This document shows, one piece after another, positions 1 to 6,077 of a DNA stretch of 6,206 bases. Source of the stretch: Marinobacter sp. (GTDB lineage Bacteria; Pseudomonadota; Gammaproteobacteria; Pseudomonadales; Oleiphilaceae). A model generated the notes under the pieces. That model was not told the origin of the DNA. It worked only from the letters and a program-made list of their open reading frames with translations, and made no database searches. Made by a program: the position numbers and the translations under genes. The DNA lies in assembly GCA_017643965.1 (NCBI GenBank), contig JAEPMM010000209.1, positions 1-6,206 of the forward strand. Direction: 5' to 3'. Positions within the stretch are counted from its first letter, which is position 1, and each line of letters starts with the position of its first letter.

Positions 1-326
1 AGAGACACCAGATCCACGGTCTCGAAAATCTGCCGAATGGTCTGGTCTGTCAGTTTGTCGCTGTCCAGGCTCAGGGGGCGGCGGTAGAAAATCGCGTTGC
101 CTTCCCGCTGGGGCTCCAGCAGTCCGGCCTTGTGCATCACCTTGAGGTGGTGGCTCATGCCGGACTGGCGCATTTCGAACAGCTGGCTCAGCTCCAGCAC
201 CCCGAAAGTGTCACGGCGCAGCACGCGCAGAATCTCCAGGCGCAGCGGATCCCCGCTCGCTTTGTAGATCGGGGCCAGGGCGTCCACGGAGGACAGATCG
301 GCGGCGTGTGCGTTCATGGATGTCAT
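1..326 (-). CDS. ArsR-family winged-helix regulator, SahR-like (N-terminal part, cut by window edge)
   Basis: This is the N-terminal 108 residues of a DNA-binding regulator; the gene runs off the left edge. Residues 26-36 read DPLRLEILRVL, the typical ArsR helix. Residues about 45-65 form the helix-turn-helix (ELSQLF, then QSGMSHHLKVM), and residues 68-82 form the wing (AGLLEPQREGNAIFY). The metal-binding ELCVCDL motif of classical ArsR/SmtB sensors is absent and no cysteine occurs in the visible part, so metal sensing through that site is unlikely. Divergent placement next to tkt recalls the Pseudomonas regulator beside tktA, an ArsR domain fused to a SAM-dependent methyltransferase domain. 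The related SahR regulators respond to S-adenosylhomocysteine and control methionine-cycle genes. The methyltransferase part would lie outside the window, so the SahR assignment is inference. The start is uncertain: ATG at 326 or in-frame ATG at 317, neither with a clear Shine-Dalgarno sequence. Confidence 0.85.
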   Translation of the reverse strand, partial: MTSMNAHAADLSSVDALAPIYKASGDPLRLEILRVLRRDTFGVLELSQLFEMRQSGMSHHLKVMHKAGLLEPQREGNAIFYRRPLSLDSDKLTDQTIRQIFETVDLVS

Positions 327-368
327 GGTGGGCAAGTTTAGGAGGGTTCGGCTGGTCAATCAATAGCC

Positions 369-388
369 ATATCAAAAAATATTGATAT
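369..388. promoter_or_regulatory. Candidate ArsR/SahR-type operator (7-6-7 inverted repeat)
   Basis: The sequence ATATCAA, six AT bases, then TTGATAT forms a perfect inverted repeat of 7-bp arms. It lies 43 bp upstream of the regulator's ATG and 131 bp upstream of tkt. AT-rich dyads of this kind, with ATCAA-like half-sites, are typical of ArsR-family dimers, and I recall SahR sites of this type. An additional direct ATCAA half-site lies at 359-363, exactly 12 bp before the left-arm ATCAA at 371. Autoregulation of the divergent regulator is the simplest reading; control of tkt from the same site is possible. Assignment to this protein is inference. Confidence 0.6.
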
Positions 389-398
389 AGATTTGGCA

Positions 399-425
399 TT
401 CCCGAAAGTTGGCCTGTTTCGGGAA
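399..425. repeat. Perfect 9-bp inverted repeat upstream of tkt
   Basis: TTCCCGAAA (399-407) and TTTCGGGAA (417-425) are exact reverse complements separated by 9 bases. The dyad lies between the ATATCAA operator candidate and the tkt leader. It could be a second regulator-binding site or a short hairpin if transcribed. No T-run follows, so it is not a terminator. I do not recognise it as a known operator. Confidence 0.5.
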
Positions 426-454
426 ACCCGATTTGCTCCGGCACACACTAATCG

Positions 455-479
455 GCGAAAATACGCGCCTTATTTTTGC
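455..479 (+). other. Possible AU-rich leader hairpin upstream of tkt
   Basis: GCGAAAATA (455-463) pairs with TATTTTTGC (471-479) over 9 bp, including one G-U pair (457 with 477), around a 7-base loop CGCGCCT. It ends 40 bases before the tkt start codon and would sit in the 5' untranslated leader if transcription begins upstream. The stem is mostly A-U and therefore weak. I could not place a convincing -35/-10 pair for tkt anywhere in 327-519. Confidence 0.3.
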
Positions 480-519
480 GCAGTTCTATTTTTCCCGATA
501 AAGCACTGGAGAAACGTCG

Positions 520-2520
520 ATGCCCTCTCGTAAAGATCTCGCCAACGCCATTCGCGCGCTGAGCATGGATGCGGTTCAGAAAGCCAAATCCGGCCACCCG
601 GGTGCGCCCATGGGTATGGCGGATATCGCCGAGGTTCTGTGGAACGATTATCTGAACCACAACCCGGCCAACCCGCAGTGGGCAAACCGCGACCGCTTCG
701 TGCTGTCCAACGGACACGGCTCCATGCTGCAGTACTCCCTGCTGCACCTGAGCGGGTACGACGTCTCCATTGATGACCTGAAAAATTTCCGTCAGCTGCA
801 CTCCAAGACACCGGGCCATCCGGAATACGGTTACACCCCGGGCGTTGAAACCACCACCGGTCCCCTGGGGCAGGGTTTTGCCAACTCGGTCGGTTTTGCC
901 CTGGCGGAGAAAGCGCTGGCGGCACAGTTCAACCGTCCCGGCCATGACATCGTGGATCACTACACCTACACCTTCCTGGGTGACGGCTGCCTGATGGAAG
1001 GCATCTCCCACGAAGTTGCATCCTTGGCCGGTACTCTGGGTCTGGGCAAGCTGATCTGCTTCTACGACGACAACGGCATCTCCATCGACGGTGAAGTGGA
1101 AGGCTGGTTCACTGACGACACCCCCAAGCGTTTCGAGTCCTACGGCTGGCAGGTCATTCCCGCCGTTGACGGCCACGACGCCGACGCCGTGCGCGCTGCC
1201 ATCGAAGCGGCCCGCGCAAACGCCGATCAGCCCACCATGATCTGCTGCAAGACCATCATCGGTTTCGGTTCCCCCAACAAGCAGGGTAAAGAAGATTGCC
1301 ACGGCGCCCCGCTGGGTGACGACGAGATTGCCCTGACCCGCGAACAGCTGGGCTGGGCCCACGGTGCGTTTGAGGTGCCGTCAGAGATCTATGCTGAGTG
1401 GAATGCCAAAGAAAAAGGCGCCGCTGCGGAAAGTGCATGGAACGAGAAGTTTGCGGCCTACGCGAAAGCCGAGCCGGAACTGGCGGCCGAGTTCAATCGC
1501 CGCATGGCCGGTGACCTGCCTGCCGATTTCTCCGCGAAGGCCCAGGCCTACATCCAGGAGTGTCAGGACAAGGGCGAAACCGTTGCCAGCCGTAAGGCCT
1601 CCCAGAACACCCTGAACGCCTACGGCCCGCTGCTGCCGGAACTGCTGGGCGGCTCCGCCGACCTGGCCGGCTCCAACCTCACCATCTGGGGCGGCTCCAA
1701 AGGCGTCACCAAAGAAGACGCCAGCGGCAACTACATCTATTACGGTGTGCGCGAGTTCGGCATGGCCGCCATCATGAACGGCATCGCCCTGCACGGTGGC
1801 TACGTGCCCTACGGCGCCACCTTCCTGATCTTCATGGAGTACTGCCGTAATGCCGTGCGCATGGCGGCACTGATGAAGCAGCGCTCCATCTATGTGTTCA
1901 CCCACGACTCCATCGGTCTGGGCGAAGACGGCCCCACGCACCAGCCCATCGAACAGCTGGCCAGCCTGCGCACCACCCCGAACATGAGCACCTGGCGCCC
2001 GGCCGACACCGTGGAATCCGCAGTGGCCTGGAAAGCCGCGCTGGAGCGCAAAGATGGCCCCACCGCCATGGTCTTCTCCCGCCAGGGCCTGCCGCACCAG
2101 CAGCGTGATGCCCAGCAGCTGGCGGATGTCGCCAAAGGCGCGTACATCCTGTCCGACAGCGACGGCACCCCGGATCTGATCCTCATTGCCACCGGTTCCG
2201 AAGTGGGCCTGGCCCAAGACACCGCCGCCAAGCTGCGGGAGCAGGGCAACAAGGTTCGTGTAGTGTCCATGCCGTCCACCGACACCTTCGACGCCCAGAG
2301 CGCCGAGTACAAGCAGCAGGTGCTGCCGCTGGACGTCACCAACCGCATCGCCATCGAAGCCGGCATTGCCGACTACTGGTACAAGTATGTGGGCCTGGAC
2401 GGCCGCGTTGTGGGCATGACCACCTTCGGTGAGTCCGCACCCGCCGGCGAGCTGTTCAAGGAATTCGGCTTCACCGTCGACAACATTCTGGAAGTGGCTG
2501 CGGAACTGCTGGACGCCTGA
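520..2520 (+). CDS. tkt: Transketolase
   Basis: Thiamine diphosphate enzyme of the non-oxidative pentose phosphate pathway. It moves a two-carbon ketol unit between sugar phosphates, for example fructose 6-phosphate plus glyceraldehyde 3-phosphate giving xylulose 5-phosphate plus erythrose 4-phosphate; cytosolic dimer. The 666 residues match the usual length (E. coli 663). Visible landmarks: SGHPGAPMG with His26, NGHGS with His66, GPLGQG at 114-119, the cofactor motif GDG at 154-156 ending at Asn185, substrate residues His261, Arg358 and Ser385, the catalytic Glu412 in REFGMA, GEDGPTHQP at 468-476 with His474, and Arg521. The start is supported by TGGAG at 507-511, eight bases before ATG. Its stop TGA shares its last base with the epd start codon, so the two are probably one transcript. 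It supplies the erythrose 4-phosphate that Epd uses. No truncation or lost active-site residue is seen. Confidence 0.98.
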   Translation: MPSRKDLANAIRALSMDAVQKAKSGHPGAPMGMADIAEVLWNDYLNHNPANPQWANRDRFVLSNGHGSMLQYSLLHLSGYDVSIDDLKNFRQLHSKTPGHPEYGYTPGVETTTGPLGQGFANSVGFALAEKALAAQFNRPGHDIVDHYTYTFLGDGCLMEGISHEVASLAGTLGLGKLICFYDDNGISIDGEVEGWFTDDTPKRFESYGWQVIPAVDGHDADAVRAAIEAARANADQPTMICCKTIIGFGSPNKQGKEDCHGAPLGDDEIALTREQLGWAHGAFEVPSEIYAEWNAKEKGAAAESAWNEKFAAYAKAEPELAAEFNRRMAGDLPADFSAKAQAYIQECQDKGETVASRKASQNTLNAYGPLLPELLGGSADLAGSNLTIWGGSKGVTKEDASGNYIYYGVREFGMAAIMNGIALHGGYVPYGATFLIFMEYCRNAVRMAALMKQRSIYVFTHDSIGLGEDGPTHQPIEQLASLRTTPNMSTWRPADTVESAVAWKAALERKDGPTAMVFSRQGLPHQQRDAQQLADVAKGAYILSDSDGTPDLILIATGSEVGLAQDTAAKLREQGNKVRVVSMPSTDTFDAQSAEYKQQVLPLDVTNRIAIEAGIADYWYKYVGLDGRVVGMTTFGESAPAGELFKEFGFTVDNILEVAAELLDA

Positions 2521-2522
2521 TG
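2518..2522 (+). other. TGATG stop-start overlap coupling tkt and epd
   Basis: The tkt stop TGA (2518-2520) and the epd start ATG (2520-2522) share the base A2520. The stretch just upstream (CTGCTGGACGCC) has only a poor Shine-Dalgarno match. Epd translation therefore probably depends on ribosomes finishing tkt. This is standard translational coupling, inferred from the layout. Confidence 0.7.
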
Positions 2523-3551
2523 AGCAACGCCAAGCCATTTCGCATCGCGATCAACGGGTATGGCCGTATCGGCCAGTGCGTGTTGCGCGCGCTCTACGAA
2601 AATGGCTTTCGTGATCAGTTGCAGGTGGTGGCCATCAATGAGCTGTCGGACATCGACACCATTGCTCACCTGACCCGCTACGACTCCACCCATGGCCGTT
2701 TTCAGGGTGAGATCTCCGTGTCGGGTCAGGACCTGATGGTCAACGGCGACGCCATCCGCGTGCTGCGGCACTCGGACCCGGCAGAGCTGCCCTGGCGTCT
2801 GCTGGACGTGGACTTGGTGATGGAGTGTTCCGGCGCCTACTCCGACCGCGCCACCGCAGAAAAGCACATCCAGTCGGGGGCGAAACGCCTGCTGTTTTCG
2901 CAGCCTGCGGAGTCCGATGTGGACCGCACCGTGGTCTTTGGCATCAACGATCAGGACCTGACCGGCGAAGACACCATCGTCGCGGCCGGCTCCTGCACCA
3001 CCAATTGCCTGGTGCCGGTGATCAAGGTGCTGGACGAAGCCTTCGGCGTGGAGCACGGCAGCACCACCACCATCCACGCAGCGATGAACGACCAGCCGGT
3101 GATTGATGCCTACCACCACCAGGACCTGCGCCGCACCCGCAGCGCGTTGCACAACATCGTGCCGGTAGACACCGGCCTGGCCAAAGGCATTGAACGGTTG
3201 CTGCCCCACATGGAAGGCAAGTTCAGCGCGGTGGCCATGCGGGTGCCCACCCTGAACGTGTCTGCCATCGACATGGTGCTCAACGTGCGCAAGGCCACCG
3301 ACGTGGCCGCCGTCAACAAGCTGTTAGAAGAGGCCGCCAACGGCCCGTTGAAGAGCATACTCGGCTACACCGACGAACTGCTGGCCAGCTCCGATTTCAA
3401 CCACGACGCCCACTCCGGCATCGTGGATGGCGGCCAGACCCGGGTCACCGGGGGTACCATGGTGAAAGTGCTGTGCTGGTTCGATAACGAGTGGGGCTTC
3501 GCGAACCGGATGCTCGATGTCAGCAAAAGCTGGTTAACCAAACATTCTTAA
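2520..3551 (+). CDS. epd: D-erythrose-4-phosphate dehydrogenase (GAPDH family)
   Basis: NAD-dependent oxidation of erythrose 4-phosphate to 4-phosphoerythronate, the first step of the DXP-dependent pyridoxal phosphate route. The protein has 343 residues (E. coli Epd is about 339). The N-terminal Rossmann fold shows NGYGRIG at 12-18, and AINEL at 38-42 follows the second strand as in E. coli Epd. The catalytic SCTTN motif places the nucleophile at Cys159 with the partner His186. C-terminal NEWG lies at 323-326. Epd rather than ordinary GAPDH is favoured by AINELSD, YDSTHGRF at 54-61, and the stretch after His186 (AAMNDQPVIDAYH), which closely follows the Epd form HSAMHDQQVIDAYH. Position tkt-epd-pgk also fits. 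Activity with glyceraldehyde 3-phosphate cannot be excluded, because sequence alone separates the two poorly. The next gene begins 29 bases downstream. Confidence 0.9.
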   Translation: MSNAKPFRIAINGYGRIGQCVLRALYENGFRDQLQVVAINELSDIDTIAHLTRYDSTHGRFQGEISVSGQDLMVNGDAIRVLRHSDPAELPWRLLDVDLVMECSGAYSDRATAEKHIQSGAKRLLFSQPAESDVDRTVVFGINDQDLTGEDTIVAAGSCTTNCLVPVIKVLDEAFGVEHGSTTTIHAAMNDQPVIDAYHHQDLRRTRSALHNIVPVDTGLAKGIERLLPHMEGKFSAVAMRVPTLNVSAIDMVLNVRKATDVAAVNKLLEEAANGPLKSILGYTDELLASSDFNHDAHSGIVDGGQTRVTGGTMVKVLCWFDNEWGFANRMLDVSKSWLTKHS

Positions 3552-3580
3552 TCTGAAATTTTGTTGAAGGGACGAACGAC

Positions 3581-4741
3581 ATGGCCATTAAAAAAATGAC
3601 CGACCTGGACCTCGCCGGCAAGCGGGTGCTGATCCGCGAAGACCTGAACGTACCGGTGAAAGACGGCAAAGTCTCCAGCGATGCCCGCATCCGCGCGTCA
3701 CTGCCGACCATCAAAGCCGCCAGAGACGCCGGCGCCAAAGTCATGCTGATGTCACACCTCGGCCGCCCGGAAGAAGGCGTGTACGACGAAGCCTCCTCCA
3801 TGAAGCCGGTCGCCGACCACCTCACGAAAGTGCTCGGCCAGGAAGTGCGCCTGATCAAAGACTACCTGAACGGCGTTGAAGTGGCCGATGGCGAAGTGGT
3901 CCTGTTCGAGAACGTCCGCTTCAACAAAGGCGAAAAGAAAGACGACGAAGTCCTCGCCAAGCACTACGCCGCCCTGTGCGACGTTTACGTGATGGACGCC
4001 TTCGGCACCGCCCACCGCGCCCAGGCCTCCACCCACGGCGTGGCGAAATTTGCCCCCGAAGCCTGCGCCGGCCCGCTGCTGGCCGCCGAGCTCGACGCCC
4101 TCGGCAAAGCCCTGGATAACCCAGCCAAGCCCGTGGTCGCCATCGTTGGCGGCTCCAAGGTCTCCACCAAGCTGGACGTGCTGAACGCATTGGAAAACGT
4201 CTGCGACCAGATCATCGTCGGCGGCGGCATCGCCAACACCTTCCTGGCCGCGGCCGGTCACCCGGTCGGTAAATCCCTGTGCGAGCACGAGCTGCTCGAC
4301 ACTGCCAAAGACATCGCCAGCCGCGTAGAAATCCCGCTGCCGGTGGACGTCGTCGTCGCCAGCGAATTCGCCGAAACCGCCACCGCCACCACCAAGAACA
4401 TCTCCGACGTCAGCGACGACGACATGATCCTCGACGTCGGCCCGGAAACCGCCGGCCAGTTTGCCGAGTTGCTGAAAAACGCCAAAACCATCCTTTGGAA
4501 CGGCCCCGTCGGCGTGTTCGAATTCGACCAGTTCGGCAACGGTACCAAAGCCCTGGCGAACGCTATCGCCGAAAGCGACGCCTTCTCCCTGGCCGGCGGC
4601 GGTGATACCGTCGCCGCCGTTGACAAGTACGGCGTGGCTGACAAAATCTCCTACATCTCCACCGGCGGCGGCGCGTTCCTGGAATTCGTGGAAGGCAAAA
4701 CCCTGCCGGCAGTAGCCGTGCTGGAAGAGCGCGGCGCCTGA
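3581..4741 (+). CDS. pgk: Phosphoglycerate kinase
   Basis: Reversible transfer of phosphate between 1,3-bisphosphoglycerate and ADP to give 3-phosphoglycerate and ATP; cytosolic monomer of glycolysis and gluconeogenesis. The 386 residues equal the bacterial norm (E. coli 387). N-domain substrate-binding residues are visible: RVLIREDLN at 15-23, Arg36, SHLGRP at 58-63, NVRF with Arg113, and HRAQASTHG starting at His145-Arg146. The C-domain nucleotide site is visible as GGSKVSTK at 190-197 with Lys197, VGGGIANTF at 213-221, WNGPVGVFE at 306-314, and GGGDT at 339-343. The start is supported by AAGGGA at 3567-3572, eight bases before ATG. It lies 29 bases after epd with no terminator between, so co-transcription is likely. 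The downstream gap to fba is long and structured. Confidence 0.98.
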   Translation: MAIKKMTDLDLAGKRVLIREDLNVPVKDGKVSSDARIRASLPTIKAARDAGAKVMLMSHLGRPEEGVYDEASSMKPVADHLTKVLGQEVRLIKDYLNGVEVADGEVVLFENVRFNKGEKKDDEVLAKHYAALCDVYVMDAFGTAHRAQASTHGVAKFAPEACAGPLLAAELDALGKALDNPAKPVVAIVGGSKVSTKLDVLNALENVCDQIIVGGGIANTFLAAAGHPVGKSLCEHELLDTAKDIASRVEIPLPVDVVVASEFAETATATTKNISDVSDDDMILDVGPETAGQFAELLKNAKTILWNGPVGVFEFDQFGNGTKALANAIAESDAFSLAGGGDTVAAVDKYGVADKISYISTGGGAFLEFVEGKTLPAVAVLEERGA

Positions 4742-4789
4742 ATCGGTAAAAACCGGCAAGGACGTCATAGCAAAAAGTCAGAATCGCAA

Positions 4790-4897
4790 GGAGGGTGGGA
4801 AGTGTGCTTCGCGGAATTTCGAAGGCCATGGATGGCCTGAGAGAAGCGCACATGGATGTGCTTGTAGCGGTTCCGCGAAGCACGCTTCTCACCCTCC
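4790..4897 (+). ncRNA. TwoAYGGAY-type structured RNA between pgk and fba
   Basis: A 27-base arm (4790-4816) pairs with 4871-4897 without a mismatch, using 25 Watson-Crick and two G-U pairs (4798 with 4889, 4803 with 4884). Inside the enclosing stem sit two hairpins. AGGCC/GGCCT (4823-4827 with 4834-4838) closes the loop AUGGAU at 4828-4833. GCAC/GTGC (4848-4851 with 4858-4861) closes a second AUGGAU at 4852-4857. Two hairpins with AYGGAY loops inside one stem is the defining picture of the TwoAYGGAY motif, found by comparative genomics and of unknown function. The orientation is plus: on the other strand the G-U pairs become A-C mismatches and the loops no longer read AYGGAY. It could act as a co-transcribed intercistronic structure or an independent small RNA. 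It may also be one copy of an interspersed family. Confidence 0.85.
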
Positions 4898-4900
4898 GCC

Positions 4901-4926
4901 GCAGACGCCGAAGCCCGAGCGTCTGC
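4901..4926 (+). promoter_or_regulatory. GC-rich hairpin upstream of fba (possible attenuator or weak terminator)
   Basis: GCAGACGC (4901-4908) and GCGTCTGC (4919-4926) form a perfect 8-bp stem with a 10-base loop. It starts three bases after the large AYGGAY structure ends. A five-T run lies at 4937-4941, but ten bases (CCCCAAAACA) separate it from the stem, so it is not a canonical intrinsic terminator. It may stabilise an RNA end or slow polymerase before fba. Positions 4742-4789, between pgk and the large stem, hold only a 4-bp CGGT/ACCG stem and nothing else I recognise. Confidence 0.5.
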
Positions 4927-4961
4927 CCCCAAAACATTTTTAGAACTGAAGGAGAAAACCC

Positions 4962-6026
4962 ATGGCCCTGATTTCGATGCGGCAAATGCTGGATCACGCC
5001 GCCGAGCATGGTTACGGTGTACCAGCCTTTAACGTCAACAACCTGGAACAAATGCGCGCCATCATGGAAGCCGCCGACAAAACCGACTCCCCGGTTATTG
5101 TCCAGGCCTCCGCCGGTGCCCGCAAATACGCCGGCGCCCCGTTCCTGCGCCACCTGATCCTCGCGGCCATCGAAGAATGGCCCCACATCCCGGTGGTCAT
5201 GCACCAGGACCACGGCACCAGCCCGGCCGTGTGCCAGCGCTCCATCCAGCTCGGCTTCAGCTCCGTGATGATGGACGGCTCCCTCGGTGAAGACGGTAAA
5301 ACCCCGACCGACTACGAATACAACGTCGACGTCACCCGCCGCACCGTTGAAATGGCCCACGCCTGTGGTGTCTCGGTCGAAGGTGAGCTGGGTTGCCTCG
5401 GCTCCCTGGAAACCGGCCAGGCCGGCGAAGAAGACGGCATCGGCGCCGAAGGCACCCTGGATCACAGCCAGATGCTGACCGACCCGGAAGAAGCCGCAGA
5501 CTTCGTCAAGAAAACCCACGTGGACGCCCTGGCCATCGCTATCGGTACCAGCCACGGCGCCTACAAGTTCACCCGTCCGCCGACCGGTGACATCCTCGCC
5601 ATCGACCAGATCAAAGCCATCCACGCCCGCATCCCGGACACCCACCTGGTCATGCACGGCTCCAGCTCCGTACCCCAGGAATGGCTGAAGATCATCAACC
5701 AATACGGCGGCGAAATCCCGGAGACCTACGGTGTGCCGGTGGAAGAAATCGTGGAGGGCATCAAGCACGGCGTGCGTAAGGTCAACATCGACACCGACCT
5801 GCGTCTGGCCAGTACCGGCGCCGTTCGCCGCTTCCTGGCGGAAAACCCGGCCGAGTTCGACCCGCGGAAATTCCTCAAGGAAACCATGAAGGCCATGACC
5901 GAAGTGTGCATTGCACGCTACGAAGCCTTCGGCTGTGCCGGTAACGCCAGCAAGATCAAACCGATCAACCTCGACCGCATGTTCGAGCGTTATGCCGCTG
6001 GTGAGCTGGACCCCAAGGTCCGCTAA
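4962..6026 (+). CDS. fba: Class II fructose-1,6-bisphosphate aldolase
   Basis: Zinc-dependent reversible aldol cleavage of fructose 1,6-bisphosphate to dihydroxyacetone phosphate and glyceraldehyde 3-phosphate, in glycolysis and gluconeogenesis; cytosolic. The protein has 354 residues. Metal and catalytic residues are visible: HQDHG at 81-85 with catalytic Asp83 and zinc ligand His84, VEGELG at 139-144, SHGAYKF with zinc ligand His198, MHGSSS with zinc ligand His232, and the phosphate-binding NIDTD at 275-279. The overall form (MALISMRQMLDHAAEHGYGVPAFN start, FRP-like tail ending in KVR) is that of the Fba/CbbA-type class II aldolases found in Pseudomonas and autotrophs rather than the E. coli FbaA type. 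A strong Shine-Dalgarno AAGGAG at 4949-4954, seven bases before ATG, fixes the start. The 220-bp structured gap before it suggests expression partly separate from pgk. An intrinsic terminator follows. Confidence 0.97.
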   Translation: MALISMRQMLDHAAEHGYGVPAFNVNNLEQMRAIMEAADKTDSPVIVQASAGARKYAGAPFLRHLILAAIEEWPHIPVVMHQDHGTSPAVCQRSIQLGFSSVMMDGSLGEDGKTPTDYEYNVDVTRRTVEMAHACGVSVEGELGCLGSLETGQAGEEDGIGAEGTLDHSQMLTDPEEAADFVKKTHVDALAIAIGTSHGAYKFTRPPTGDILAIDQIKAIHARIPDTHLVMHGSSSVPQEWLKIINQYGGEIPETYGVPVEEIVEGIKHGVRKVNIDTDLRLASTGAVRRFLAENPAEFDPRKFLKETMKAMTEVCIARYEAFGCAGNASKIKPINLDRMFERYAAGELDPKVR

Positions 6027-6040
6027 GGCGCCGGCACCAG

Positions 6041-6077
6041 AAGCCTCCGGAATCTACTGAATGCCCGGAGGCTTTTT
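6041..6077 (+). terminator. Intrinsic (Rho-independent) terminator after fba
   Basis: AAGCCTCCGG (6041-6050) pairs perfectly with CCGGAGGCTT (6065-6074) over 10 bp around a 14-base loop, and five Ts run from 6073 to 6077. It begins 14 bases after the fba stop codon and marks the end of the tkt-epd-pgk-fba run. On the minus strand the stem is preceded by five As but followed by TTCTGG, so it would serve the converging gene poorly. Confidence 0.92.

Noticed and set aside
340..345. AGGAGG on the plus strand, a perfect Shine-Dalgarno sequence
   Set aside because: No start codon follows at a usable distance on the plus strand. It is antisense to the regulator's upstream region and most likely chance.
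211..444. 77-residue minus-strand frame crossing the operator region
   Set aside because: It overlaps the ArsR-type gene in another frame, and its start lies within the intergenic dyads. The ArsR frame is the conserved one.
1381..2538. 385-residue minus-strand open frame opposite tkt, with similar long antisense frames at 448-1362, 2373-3209 and 3752-4768
   Set aside because: All are G/V/A/H-rich antisense translations of conserved genes, with no ribosome sites or domains to support them.
4744..4755. CGGT-AAAA-ACCG hairpin just after pgk as a terminator
   Set aside because: The stem is only 4 bp and no T-run follows, so it could not terminate transcription.
4790..4897. Miniature transposable element (MITE) based on the long inverted arms
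   Set aside because: No target-site duplication is visible at the arm ends. The paired inner hairpins with AUGGAU loops and strand-specific G-U pairs fit a structured RNA better.
4894..4954. CTCC at 4894-4897 pairing with the fba Shine-Dalgarno GGAG at 4951-4954 as a riboswitch-like alternative fold
   Set aside because: Only four base pairs are possible, and CTCC is already locked in the very stable 27-bp stem. The evidence is too weak for a switch.
4563..5768. 401-residue minus-strand open frame across pgk, the gap and fba
   Set aside because: It lies antisense to two clearly conserved enzymes, runs through the structured RNA element, and its low-complexity translation has no recognisable domain. 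It is a shadow of GC-rich codon usage.
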